Assembly (NCBI RefSeq): GCF_009766095.1
Contig: NZ_LMUD01000002.1
Location: 241,626 to 305,625, forward strand
Length of the DNA: 64,000 nucleotides
Direction of reading: 5' to 3'
Source: Granulicella sp. S190
GTDB taxonomy: Bacteria; Acidobacteriota; Terriglobia; Terriglobales; Acidobacteriaceae
The notes below the pieces were generated by a model. The model saw nothing but the letters and a program-made list of their open reading frames with translations, was not told the DNA's origin and did not search any database. This document shows positions 28,019 to 37,173 of the stretch, one piece after another. Each line of letters starts with the position of its first letter. Position 1 is the first letter of the stretch. The position numbers and the translations under genes are program-made.

Positions 28019-28564
28019 ATGCGTTGGCTAGTGCGCTGTACGAAAGTTTTGGTGAGCGGAGTGTTGGTGACCTCTGTTGGATGGTCGCAGGCAGTAACAC
28101 CTGGAGCTGCACCGCAGGTTGTGGTTGGACCTGTGGAACTGCTGACCTCTAAAGATATGACTGCTCAGGGAGCAGAGCAACTTGAAAAGGCGAAGACAAG
28201 TGCAGCTGGAAGTTCCAGCACCGTGCTGGCGAAGTACCCCGGACACTACACCATGATGAGTGCTAGGACGAAGAGTGGTGGCGCTGAGGTTCACGCAAAC
28301 TATTCTGACTTCCTGATCGTGTTGGATGGAGACGGGACGGAACTGACCGGTGGCACGGTAGTCGATCCTAAACAAGGAATGAATGGAGAGACCAGGGGCC
28401 TGCGCCTGGAGGGTGCAACGGCTCATACGCTTCATAAAGGCGATATTCTTCATATACCAGCCGGTACTCCGCACCAGGCTATCGAGGTTCCGGGACAGAC
28501 GATTACGATCTTCGTTATCAAAGCGGAGCAACCGGCAGGCGGATCCAATACCGAAGGGAAATGA
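28019..28564 (+). CDS. secreted cupin-domain protein
   Basis: 181 residues with a signal peptide (VLVSGVLVTSVGWSQ) and one cupin barrel. HANYSDFLIVLDGDGTELTGG and THTLHKGDILHIPAGTPHQA-type text (AHTLHKGDILHIPAGTPHQA) give the two cupin motifs, with His ligands near HANYSD and GTPHQ. It is a small-molecule-binding or isomerase fold; no substrate can be named. It is the first gene of the kdu run, 88 bases before kduI, so a periplasmic role with uronates is a fair guess. The start ATG has GAGGA 9 bases upstream. Confidence 0.8.
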   Translation: MRWLVRCTKVLVSGVLVTSVGWSQAVTPGAAPQVVVGPVELLTSKDMTAQGAEQLEKAKTSAAGSSSTVLAKYPGHYTMMSARTKSGGAEVHANYSDFLIVLDGDGTELTGGTVVDPKQGMNGETRGLRLEGATAHTLHKGDILHIPAGTPHQAIEVPGQTITIFVIKAEQPAGGSNTEGK

Positions 28565-28652
28565 CTATAGAGCCCCACGGTTGAAATAAGAATAGAAAGT
28601 TGTTTTGCTGAATTGAATTAATACTGTATTGAATGGATAGAGGAGATACCGC

Positions 28653-29483
28653 ATGCGGCTTTACCAGATGGCAGACTCCGTAGGCTACGGGTTGATGAAT
28701 ACCGAGGAGTTAAGAGAGACCTTCTTATTGGAAGGAATGTTCGAACCAGACGAGATTGAATTTGCTTACATTGATCTTGACCGGACTGTGATTGGGTCTG
28801 CCGTGCCTGTGGGCGAAACGTTGACGCTTGAAACGGAGCCAGAGCTACGTGCGGAGTATTTTTTGGAGCGACGCGAGCTTGGAGTTTTGAACGTCGGTGG
28901 AGCGGGCTCGGTAATGGTGGACGGAGAGAGCTTTGAGATGGGTAAGCTGGATTGCCTGTATGTGGGGCGAGGAAGTAGAGATGTTGAGTTCTCGAGCAAG
29001 GATGAAGCTAATCCCGCGTATTTTTATTTGTTGAGTTATCAGGCTCACGCAGAGTATCCAACGAAGATGGTGAAGTTTACCGATTTGCAGGGTCTGCAGT
29101 TAGGGACTTCAGAGACTTGTAACAGACGGACGATTTATAAAGCTATTTACAAAGGTGGAATTCAAAGCTGCCAGTTAGTAATGGGTTTCACTTTGCTGGA
29201 GCCGGGAAATAACTGGAATACGATGCCTCCGCATACGCATATGAGACGGAGTGAGGTTTATTTTTACTTCGATGTGGACCCTGCACATCGGATCCTTCAT
29301 TTGATGGGGCCGCCGGAGGCAACAAGTCATCTGGTGGTGGCAGATAAGGAGATTGTGATATCGCCGGGATGGTCGATTCATGCGGGAGTTGGAACGAAGA
29401 ACTATGCGTTCTGCTGGGGGATGGGTGGAGAAAATCAGGCTTACGACGACATGGATCCAGTGTCGATAGCGGAATTAAGATGA
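28653..29483 (+). CDS. kduI: 5-dehydro-4-deoxy-D-glucuronate isomerase
   Basis: 276 residues, normal for KduI. Zinc ligands fit HxHx4E: His194, His196 and Glu201 in PPHTHMRRSEVYFYF, with a further His in GWSIHAGVGTKNYAFCWGMGGENQ. The N-terminal half has the usual AYIDLDRTVIGSAVPV and VGRGSRDVEFSS phrases. The enzyme turns 5-keto-4-deoxyuronate, formed from unsaturated uronate, into 2,5-diketo-3-deoxygluconate. ATG at 28653 is preceded by AGAGGAGAT. Its stop overlaps the kdgK start by ATGA. Confidence 0.93.
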   Translation: MRLYQMADSVGYGLMNTEELRETFLLEGMFEPDEIEFAYIDLDRTVIGSAVPVGETLTLETEPELRAEYFLERRELGVLNVGGAGSVMVDGESFEMGKLDCLYVGRGSRDVEFSSKDEANPAYFYLLSYQAHAEYPTKMVKFTDLQGLQLGTSETCNRRTIYKAIYKGGIQSCQLVMGFTLLEPGNNWNTMPPHTHMRRSEVYFYFDVDPAHRILHLMGPPEATSHLVVADKEIVISPGWSIHAGVGTKNYAFCWGMGGENQAYDDMDPVSIAELR

Positions 29484-30580
29484 ACGACGCTTCGGCAGGT
29501 GTGGCGATACGGAGTGCGAGCTCGTGCAGGTGGGATCTTATGAGTCTTGGGGAGGTGATGCTGCGATTTGACCCGGGCGAAGAGAGGATCACAGGGGCAC
29601 GAAACTTTCGCGTGTGGGAAGGGGGCGGCGAGTACAACGTAGCTCGCGGCTTGCGGCGGTGCTTTCAAAAGCGGACTTCGATTGTCACGGCACTCGTTGA
29701 TAATCCAGTCGGAAGGATGCTGGAAGATCTGATGTTGCAGGGCGGGGTCGATCTGTCGCATCTGCGTTGGGTAGAGTATGACGGGATTGGACGCGAAGCT
29801 CGTAATGGAATTTATTTTCTAGAACGTGGATTTGGGCTACGCGGTGCGATGGGGATGATGGATCGGGGGCATACTCCGATCTCACAGTTGAAGGTCGGTC
29901 AGGTGGATTGGGATGCGATCTTTGGCGAAGAGGGTGTTCGCTGGTTTCATACAGGTGGCGTGATGTGTGCTCTATCGGCGGATGCACCTGATGTTGCTCT
30001 AGAGGCGATGGCTGCGGCAAAGAAGAGTGGCGCGATTGTGTCGTATGACTGCAACTACCGGCCTTCACTTTGGAAGAATAGTGGCGGAAGACAGGGAGCT
30101 AGTGATGTCAATCGGAAGCTCGCTCCGTTAGTAGATGTGATGTTTGGACACGAAGGGGATCTGGCCGCAGTGCTCTGTGATACATCGCACGCTGCTCCGT
30201 GGCATAGTTATGAGAGTTATGGAGCCATGGCGGCAAAGGTGTGCGACGAGTTCAAGAACATCAGGGTGATCGCAACTACGACGAGACGGCCTAAGACTGC
30301 AAATAGAAATGACTGGGCAGCATTTGGCTACGCGGGCGGCCAAGTCTACAAGAGTATTCGATTTGATGATCTTGAGGTGTTCGACCGCGTGGGCGGCGGA
30401 GACTCGTTTGCCGCGGGTTTCATCTATGGACTTATGGAAGAGAAAGGGATGCAGTGGGCGCTGGATTGCGGGGTCGCGCATGGTGCGTTGGCCATGACCA
30501 CTGCGGGTGACAGTTCAATGGCAACGCTGGACGAAGTGGAGCGATTGATGGCGGGTGGGTCGGCTGGAGTGCAGCGGTAG
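29480..30580 (+). CDS. kdgK: 2-dehydro-3-deoxygluconate kinase
   Basis: 366 residues of the PfkB/ribokinase fold: DLMSLGEVMLRFDPGEERI at the start, VWEGGGEYNVARGLRR (substrate loop), NPVGRMLEDLML and the catalytic end RVGGGDSFAAGFIYGL, which holds the anion hole and the base Asp. The enzyme phosphorylates KDG to KDPG. I chose ATG 29480 because it overlaps the kduI stop by 4 bases; the frame is open upstream through kduI. It is a core step of this catabolic operon. Confidence 0.92.
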   Translation: MNDASAGVAIRSASSCRWDLMSLGEVMLRFDPGEERITGARNFRVWEGGGEYNVARGLRRCFQKRTSIVTALVDNPVGRMLEDLMLQGGVDLSHLRWVEYDGIGREARNGIYFLERGFGLRGAMGMMDRGHTPISQLKVGQVDWDAIFGEEGVRWFHTGGVMCALSADAPDVALEAMAAAKKSGAIVSYDCNYRPSLWKNSGGRQGASDVNRKLAPLVDVMFGHEGDLAAVLCDTSHAAPWHSYESYGAMAAKVCDEFKNIRVIATTTRRPKTANRNDWAAFGYAGGQVYKSIRFDDLEVFDRVGGGDSFAAGFIYGLMEEKGMQWALDCGVAHGALAMTTAGDSSMATLDEVERLMAGGSAGVQR

Positions 30581-30599
30581 AGTTACCTAGAGGAGAGAT

Positions 30600-31256
30600 A
30601 TGAAAAAAGCTGCGGTACTTCGAGCATTGCAGGAGATCGGGTTGGTACCGGTGTTGCGGGCGGATTCGGTCGAGCAAGCGATGGCGCTGGCTGACGCGAT
30701 CGCTGCGGGTGGAGTGACAGTACTTGAAGTCACAATGACGGTGCCAGGCGCAGTCGAGGTGATGCGCCGGTTGGCGGTACAGCGGCCAGAGATTCTAATC
30801 GGGGCTGGCACGGTCCTGGACCCTGAGACGGCACGGATATGCATTCTAGAGGGAGCGCAATTTGTTGTTAGTCCCGCGTTGAATGTGGCAACAATTGAGA
30901 TGTGTCAACGCTATTCGGTTGCAGTGTTGCCAGGAGCTTTGACACCAACCGAGATTGTGACTGCATGGCAGGCTGGCGCGGATGTGGTGAAGGTGTTTCC
31001 GGCTGGCGCAATGGGCGGGCCTAAATATCTGACCTCGCTGAAGGGACCTCTGCCTCATATCGAAATGATTCCGACAGGAGGCGTGATGTTAGGAAACGCT
31101 GCAGAATTTCTCGAGGCGGGGGCGTTTGCTCTTGGAGTCGGGTCGGACTTGGTGGCAGCGAAGATGATCGCGGAAGGAAGACCTGAGGCTGTTACTGAAA
31201 TTGCGCGCAAGTACCTGGAGATTGTGAGGACGAGTCGGCTGAAACAGAAGGCATAG
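30600..31256 (+). CDS. kdgA: KDPG/KHG aldolase
   Basis: 218 residues of the Eda TIM-barrel family. LVPVLRADSVEQAMALADAI opens the barrel, GAGTVLDPETAR and PGALTPTEIVTAWQAGADVVKVFPAG include the Schiff-base Lys131, and IPTGGVMLGNAAEFLEAGA binds phosphate. The enzyme splits KDPG to pyruvate and glyceraldehyde-3-phosphate. ATG 30600 has AGAGGAGAGAT ahead. It comes 20 bases after kdgK and completes the uronate path. Eda would be an equally good name. Confidence 0.92.
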   Translation: MKKAAVLRALQEIGLVPVLRADSVEQAMALADAIAAGGVTVLEVTMTVPGAVEVMRRLAVQRPEILIGAGTVLDPETARICILEGAQFVVSPALNVATIEMCQRYSVAVLPGALTPTEIVTAWQAGADVVKVFPAGAMGGPKYLTSLKGPLPHIEMIPTGGVMLGNAAEFLEAGAFALGVGSDLVAAKMIAEGRPEAVTEIARKYLEIVRTSRLKQKA

Positions 31257-31369
31257 CTCCGGCCCGCTGCAATAACAGGAGGGGAAGAGCACACATCTTC
31301 AAACTCAAGAACCGCAGCATCTGTCGTCTGCATTTTTAGGATGCTCACTGGCGATCAGGTGCTTGGGCC

Positions 31370-33220
31370 TCAAGAGTGCGGAAGACTAACGGCATAGAGA
31401 TACCACGCCGCGTGAGGGAGCCACTGCTCAGTCCAACGCCAGTCTTCGTCTTTGCCTGTCACAGCAAACCCCTGGTTGAACGCAATGCCGTCTTCACTTT
31501 CCGCTGAAGCAGTAATGCCATTGATGATCGACCCAGGCGCGCTTGTGTATTTATATGAGTGGAAGAACATATATGGTGCGTTCCCATGGCCGCTTCCCAT
31601 GAGCATGCTCGAGTCAAAGGGATTTCTCCCGAGAATCCAGTGCAGTTGATTCCACGCATAATCCTGAAGCTGTGATTGGAAGGAAGGGTCGTCGGCAAAG
31701 AGCGGCGCGGCCATTCTTGCGGCGGCAGCCAGAGACGCCAACCGTGCATTTTCACCCTGCCACCAAGGGGCCGCTTCTGTGTCATGTGGGAAGAAAAAAG
31801 CAGTACGAACGGAACCGCCTCCCATGCGCACCAACTGCCTTGCGTAACCGAATGGATTATTAACTTCTCCGGTTGTATCAAGTTCAAAACGGAGCGACCG
31901 TTCTACCGCTTCCCTTACCCGTCGTTTGGACGCCGGAGTTGCAATGTCCGCATATTCGAGAAGACTAATGACTGGCAGTCCAGCATCGGACGGATGGAAG
32001 AAAGGCCGCGATTTCTCATCAGCTCGCCAGTAGTTGTGCCGACCCTCGCCATCGGCAAGGCGTTCCATGAGATGCCGGGCTCGGCGATCTGCCGATTGGA
32101 GATACGTCTCTTTGTGAGTCGCTCGATATAACTCTGTGGCAGCCATCAGCGCACAGTAGTCATCGAGGATATTTTCTTTGCCATCGTTGAGCAGTTCGAT
32201 GTTATGCGCGTCGAGAAACTGAAATGCTTCTTCGGCCGCGCGAAGATACCCAGTGCGAGTCAGATCTCCGTCGAGCGGCATGGTACTGGCAAGCGCTAAA
32301 GCGGCGATCGCCATCCCTCCTCCAGCGCGAAAGGACGCCTCATAAGCGTGTGGCCCGACGGCCGTTTGTATTTGCTCGGTTGAATCCGATGCGTTTTTCT
32401 TAATCTGCGTTCGCCAGTTAGGGTTGCCGATTACGCGATCCTGAGGCAACTTGTCTTTTCCTGGGGCATTAATACTTTCAAAGAACGATCCATTTGGTCG
32501 TTTGATTCGCAACAGAAAATCCGCGCCAAAGAGGCCCTCATCCAGCATTCTTCTCAGATATTCGCTGAAGTTGTCGTCATGTCGCGCTTCTAGTGTTCGG
32601 TAACTCTTCAATAAGCTCCATGCAACCAGAGGAACTTGTTGAGGATTGAAATACGAGGTTAGGTTTTGATGAGAGAGATGGATGCCATAGTCCCCAGTGG
32701 CGTCGTACCAACCACCATGAACATCCACGAAGCCCGACTGCCCCGGAGGCAAAGGGAGATGACGATCTACCTGATCCATCTGACCACTGGCACGTTGGCC
32801 TTTGAAGTAAAAGATGACGTTGGAGAGTGTCTCGCGCTCGAGGAGATCATCATCGATGTCGAAGGAGCAGGAGTGTACTTCGCCTGTGGTGGACTGAACC
32901 TGAATGGAGTAGTGACCGATGGTCTTCAAGGAAGAGAAATCGGCGGTCCAGAAGACGCGGCCACCCCATGAATTTACCTGGCCATTTGGAACAAGATTTC
33001 CTGTCGATACGACTTTGCCGCTTGCCGTATCGACCAGCGAAAACTTCTCCGGGCGATCTTCCTGGGCGCCGACAATGACGGCTTTTTTGAGAGCGTTTTT
33101 CTCGTAACCAACCTGATCGACCAGGATTGTCAGTTGTCCCATCGCCATAGATGAGAGCATCCCTACACAGCAGTATGCCAACAGGCTCTTCCATGAATGT
33201 CTAATTTTTCTACTCCTCAA
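31370..33220 (-). CDS. GH9 family glycoside hydrolase with N-terminal Ig-like domain
   Basis: Up to 616 residues. Signal peptide, then a cellulase Ig-like domain (LVDQVGYEKNALKKAVIV...GHYSIQVQS, about 30-115), then the GH9 toroid. Catalytic Asp residues are in FVDVHGGWYDATGDYG (Asp173 and Asp177), WNQLHWILGRNPFDSSMLMG is the usual late motif, and TEQWLPHAAWYLYAVS holds the acid Glu. The Asp-containing loop has one residue more than the classic YDAGDY. Substrate may be a beta-1,4-glucan or another beta-glycan. The only start keeping the whole basic signal is TTG 33220, but that codon overlaps the likely ribosome site TGAGGAG, so the true start may be slightly downstream (an ATT or TTG codon). 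Confidence 0.85.
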   Translation of the reverse strand: MRSRKIRHSWKSLLAYCCVGMLSSMAMGQLTILVDQVGYEKNALKKAVIVGAQEDRPEKFSLVDTASGKVVSTGNLVPNGQVNSWGGRVFWTADFSSLKTIGHYSIQVQSTTGEVHSCSFDIDDDLLERETLSNVIFYFKGQRASGQMDQVDRHLPLPPGQSGFVDVHGGWYDATGDYGIHLSHQNLTSYFNPQQVPLVAWSLLKSYRTLEARHDDNFSEYLRRMLDEGLFGADFLLRIKRPNGSFFESINAPGKDKLPQDRVIGNPNWRTQIKKNASDSTEQIQTAVGPHAYEASFRAGGGMAIAALALASTMPLDGDLTRTGYLRAAEEAFQFLDAHNIELLNDGKENILDDYCALMAATELYRATHKETYLQSADRRARHLMERLADGEGRHNYWRADEKSRPFFHPSDAGLPVISLLEYADIATPASKRRVREAVERSLRFELDTTGEVNNPFGYARQLVRMGGGSVRTAFFFPHDTEAAPWWQGENARLASLAAAARMAAPLFADDPSFQSQLQDYAWNQLHWILGRNPFDSSMLMGSGHGNAPYMFFHSYKYTSAPGSIINGITASAESEDGIAFNQGFAVTGKDEDWRWTEQWLPHAAWYLYAVSLPHS

Positions 33221-33783
33221 AAATGCTCATTAGAAGCATCGGTTCTGGCGCAAGTCTCATTTCGAAGTGCCACGTGTTGGGATTTTTTCAGCCTGTCTGG
33301 ACGACTATACTCATCCCCTGATTTCAAAACCAGACACATTTACTCCAGGCGTCGAGTGGTTGCAAGCGGCTGACTGTTGACTGGTCTGACCATGGTGGGT
33401 GGTTCCCCTAAACGCTAGCCGTTATTGGGTTATGCAGGTCGGTCCAAGAAGTAATATCACTGGTGCCACGCTCCACAAGATTTTTCTTGCGCTTCAGTAC
33501 AGTTGTCTATACGATCGGTCATCCTCACATTTCAATTTACGAATAATTTTGCTCTTCTTTGACCCACGAATCAGACTGTACTTTCTGCTTTCCGAGTAGA
33601 TGGAGTGCTGCATTCCAGAAAGATCGCAAAAACGTATCCCCGTTAGCCATCCTCATTTAGGCAGAGTCACTGTTCGCATGCAACACGATCATTCGTAGCA
33701 ATCATGACGGGTCAGAAAAAAGCCGACTGCGACCTCGTATCGGCCAAAGCAATTCACTCAAAACTTCACTTTGGAGGAACGCA
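33221..33783. other. divergent intergenic region between GH9 and the Oar-like receptor
   Basis: 563 bases without a convincing gene. It must hold promoters for both genes. I see no clear -35/-10 pair, strong hairpin or gene remnant. The last part carries the ribosome site GGAGG at 33773-33777 for the receptor. Confidence 0.3.
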
Positions 33784-36700
33784 ATGCATAAAGGACTAAA
33801 GCTCAGCCTTCGATGTCTTTCAGCGTTAGCGCTGGTTATTGGAATGTGTTTTACGGCATTCGCGCAGACCATTACCGGTTCCATCACTGGTACCGTGACC
33901 GATCCCACCGGAGCTGTCGTAGCGGGAGCTAAGGTGACTGCCACTAATGTCCTGACAGGAGTGGCCACTCCAACCGCGACCAACCAAAGCGGTATCTACT
34001 CGCTGCATTTTTTGCAGATCGGGCAATACAAGGTCACTGTCGAGTCGTCCAGCTTCGCTCCTCAGAGCACCACCGCCTTCACCCTGGAGGTCGATCAGGA
34101 GGCGAAGGTTAATGTATCCCTGAAAATCGGTGGTGCAAACAGTAATGTGACCGTCACTGACACTACTCCCATTCTGAACACGGAGAACGCCACCACTGGC
34201 GACTCGATTACCGCAGCTGCCGCTACAGAACTTCCCTTGCAGAGCCGCAACTTCTCCTCTCTCACGCTGCTCGTAGCCGGAGCGATCACTCCAAATCCTC
34301 AAGCCCTTAATAACGTCGGACGTGGCCAGTACAACGGCGGCTTCAATGTGAACGGCAATCGCGAGCAAAGCAATAACTACACTCTCGACGGCGCCGATAT
34401 CAATGAAGCCATCGATAACTACATCGGATATAGTCCGAACGTCGACGCACTCGGCGAAGTCCGCATCATCACTGGCAACGCCACCTCCGAGTACGGCAAC
34501 GCGAACGGCGGCCAGGTCGTCATGGTCACCAAAAGTGGAACCAATCACTTCCACGGCAATGCCTTCTTCTTCGGCGAGAATCAGAACCTGAACGCAGCCC
34601 CCTGGAACGCTGGGTCTCGCCCTGCACTCAACCGTGCCATGTTTGGTGGAACGCTTGGCGGCCCGGTAATCAAAGACAAGCTTTTCTTCTTCGTCGACTA
34701 TCAGGGCGCTCGCCAACACAACGGCACCGTAGAACAGCGCACGGTCGTCACGGCTGCAGACCGTGCTCGCACCGACATCACCAACCCCGCAGCCATCTAT
34801 CTCTTCGCTCATCCCGAACTTTATCCGCTTCCTAATACCACTCCAGCCGCGGGCTCTTCCGTAAACTACATCGCGTCTTCCGCCCAGGCCACCGTGAACA
34901 ATCAGGGCGATATAAAGATCGACTGGAATGCCACGCAGAAAGACACGCTCTCGGGCCGCTTCTCCATCGGAAGGGAGAACGACGGCTTCACCAAGGTCGC
35001 GCTGCCAACCGATATCCCCACCAATAACAACAATCCTTACACCGGCTTCATTCTGAACTGGACCCATGTCATCTCGCCAAGCCTTATCAACGAGGCGCGC
35101 GCCGGGTATAGCCGCACCCGCTACACTGCGACTCCCACCGACGTCTCCGGACACTGGGGACTCACCGGCAACGCGACCCTCGGTATTCCGGGAACCCAGC
35201 TCGTCCCCGGCTTCAGCACGCTCGTCATCGGCGGCAAAGCCAACTCCGGTACGGTCGATGACATCGGCACCCCTTCGACTGCAGACGGTAATGGAAGCTA
35301 TGGGGGCATCGACAGCGATAGCATCGTCAACGCGTTTACCTATGGCGACAACCTGACCTGGCAGCATGGAAAGCAAACGCTGAAGGTCGGCGCCCAGGTT
35401 CTTCGATACCAGGAGAACCGATACTACTCCGGAAACGACGGCACCCTCGGCTGGTTCAACTTCAACGGACTGGTTGACGACTTTCTCCATGACTCGGTTA
35501 CCACCGAAGGACAGGGCGCACTCACCGGTCGCTGGGGTCAGCGTCAGTACCGGCCCGCGGTCTTCGTGCAAGACGACTACAAGGTGAGCTCCAATCTGAC
35601 TGTAAATATCGGACTGCGTTGGGAGTACGACCAGCCCTACATCGAAGTCAACAATAAGCAGGCAAACATCAATCTCACTACAGGCGCGATCGTCAACGCA
35701 GGTGTCAACGGTGCCCCTCGCGCTCTCTACAACTCTTACTGGGCAGGATTCATGCCAAGGCTGGGTTTCGCATGGTCACCGGATAGCTTCCATGAAAAGT
35801 TTGTCCTGCGTGGCGGATATGGCATCACCAACTTCCTCGAAGGAACGGGAGCGAATCTTCGCCTCACGCTCAACCCACCATTCTTCGTCGACGCATCGTG
35901 TACCGTTGGTCTCCCCTCCTGCGCCAATGGTGGTCCATTGGCAATCACCCAGGGCTTCTTCCGCCCCTCTGATCCCTCTGTCTATGCTGGCAACGTTCGG
36001 GCCTGGCAGAAAAATCTGAAGCCTGCTCTCATCCAGCAGTTCAACCTCACCTCGGAGTATCAGCTAGACAACTTTACTTCTCTCACTGTTGCTTATCTCG
36101 GACAGACCGGCAACCACCTCGTCGACCCGCGCGAAGGCAATCAGCGCGCGTGCCTCACATGCGATCTCCCCATTACGACTCTCTCCAAGCTCAACCCGGC
36201 ACTCAGCCAAATTACAAACATCAGCTTCACGGAGTCCGAAGCGGTTATGAACTATAACTCGATTCAGGTTACCGGGCGTCGTCGCCTTAGCCATGGCCTC
36301 GAATTTCTGGCTAACTGGACCTACAGCAAAGGCCTGAGCAACAACCTGGGCTACTACGGTGCGGGCGGCGGTGCAGGAGACTCACAAAGCGCGTACTGGC
36401 AGGATGCTTACAACGGAGGTGGAGACTACGGTCCAACCTACTTCGATGCCAGGCACAATCTCTCTGTCTCCGGCTACTACGAGCTTCCCTTCGGTAGGGG
36501 ACGTCAGTTCGGATCTGGAATCAATCGCATTGAAGATGAAGTGATCGGAGGCTGGAAGTTCAGCACGATTCTGAGCTTCCACACCGGTTTCCCGATCACA
36601 GTCAACTCGAACGCTTTATACTCGACGGCCGTCAACGCAAGGGCATCCCGCGCAAATCACCTTCGCCAGTTGAAGGTGGTTGGACGCACCTCGAAGAACT

Positions 36701-37035
36701 GGTTTGGGACCGATCCTTCGGCTCAACCCTGTGCCAACGATACTGATAACGGAGCCTGTGCCTATAGTGCAGAAAGCGCCTTAAGCTTCGGCAATGCGTC
36801 TGTCGGATCGGAACGCGGCCCTGGATATCAGCAGGTTGATCTGTCTCTCTCGAAAGACTTCGCTGTCACTGAAGGAAGCCACCTCGAGTTCCGTGGCGAC
36901 TTCCTCAACGCATTCAACATGGTAAGCCTCGCTCCGCCGAGCAACAATGCCACCCCAGGCAACTCGTTTGGGCAGATCTCCAACGCAATCAATGATCCAC
37001 GTAACATCCAACTGGCGCTGAAGTTTGTCTTCTAA
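33784..37035 (+). CDS. Oar-like TonB-dependent receptor
   Basis: 1083 residues. ATG 33784 has TTGGAGG 6-9 bases upstream. Order: signal peptide (CLSALALVIGMCFTAFAQ), carboxypeptidase-regulatory-like domain (TITGSITGTVTDPTGAVVAG), plug (LPLQSRNFSSLTLLVAG, NGNREQSNNYTLDGADINEA, NGGQVVMVTKSGTN), then beta-barrel ending RNIQLALKFVF. It is a near paralogue of the receptor at 9759, matching it through most of the plug and barrel. It heads a run with a GH18 chitinase and a NagX-like protein, so the probable ligand is a chitin oligosaccharide. Confidence 0.92.
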   Translation: MHKGLKLSLRCLSALALVIGMCFTAFAQTITGSITGTVTDPTGAVVAGAKVTATNVLTGVATPTATNQSGIYSLHFLQIGQYKVTVESSSFAPQSTTAFTLEVDQEAKVNVSLKIGGANSNVTVTDTTPILNTENATTGDSITAAAATELPLQSRNFSSLTLLVAGAITPNPQALNNVGRGQYNGGFNVNGNREQSNNYTLDGADINEAIDNYIGYSPNVDALGEVRIITGNATSEYGNANGGQVVMVTKSGTNHFHGNAFFFGENQNLNAAPWNAGSRPALNRAMFGGTLGGPVIKDKLFFFVDYQGARQHNGTVEQRTVVTAADRARTDITNPAAIYLFAHPELYPLPNTTPAAGSSVNYIASSAQATVNNQGDIKIDWNATQKDTLSGRFSIGRENDGFTKVALPTDIPTNNNNPYTGFILNWTHVISPSLINEARAGYSRTRYTATPTDVSGHWGLTGNATLGIPGTQLVPGFSTLVIGGKANSGTVDDIGTPSTADGNGSYGGIDSDSIVNAFTYGDNLTWQHGKQTLKVGAQVLRYQENRYYSGNDGTLGWFNFNGLVDDFLHDSVTTEGQGALTGRWGQRQYRPAVFVQDDYKVSSNLTVNIGLRWEYDQPYIEVNNKQANINLTTGAIVNAGVNGAPRALYNSYWAGFMPRLGFAWSPDSFHEKFVLRGGYGITNFLEGTGANLRLTLNPPFFVDASCTVGLPSCANGGPLAITQGFFRPSDPSVYAGNVRAWQKNLKPALIQQFNLTSEYQLDNFTSLTVAYLGQTGNHLVDPREGNQRACLTCDLPITTLSKLNPALSQITNISFTESEAVMNYNSIQVTGRRRLSHGLEFLANWTYSKGLSNNLGYYGAGGGAGDSQSAYWQDAYNGGGDYGPTYFDARHNLSVSGYYELPFGRGRQFGSGINRIEDEVIGGWKFSTILSFHTGFPITVNSNALYSTAVNARASRANHLRQLKVVGRTSKNWFGTDPSAQPCANDTDNGACAYSAESALSFGNASVGSERGPGYQQVDLSLSKDFAVTEGSHLEFRGDFLNAFNMVSLAPPSNNATPGNSFGQISNAINDPRNIQLALKFVF

Positions 37036-37055
37036 CTCTTAAACATGAAGCTCTT

Positions 37056-37090
37056 GGACGGCGAATGACCTTCGCCGTCCTTCTTTTTTC
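37056..37090 (+). terminator. intrinsic terminator after the receptor gene
   Basis: GGACGGCGAA (37056-37065) pairs perfectly with TTCGCCGTCC (37071-37080) around a 5-base loop, followed at once by TTCTTTTTTC. It is a textbook rho-independent terminator 20 bases after the stop. It separates the receptor from the GH18 gene, or attenuates between them. Confidence 0.85.
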
Positions 37091-37173
37091 GCATACAGGA
37101 TGAAATGCTCTGCAGATACTTTCCATCGGATGCGAATTCTCAGATTCGTTTGTCTGTCGAGAATAGGAAACGC

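Noticed and set aside
28611-28632. AATACTGTATT dyad before kduI, similar to text near 25765-25775
   Set aside because: The second copy lies between convergent gene ends, where an operator is not expected; short AT-rich match, probably chance.
33826-35571. 581-codon antisense open frame
   Set aside because: It lies opposite the Oar-like receptor, which has a signal peptide, plug and barrel; the antisense text is repetitive Val/Gly/Asp typical of a shadow frame.
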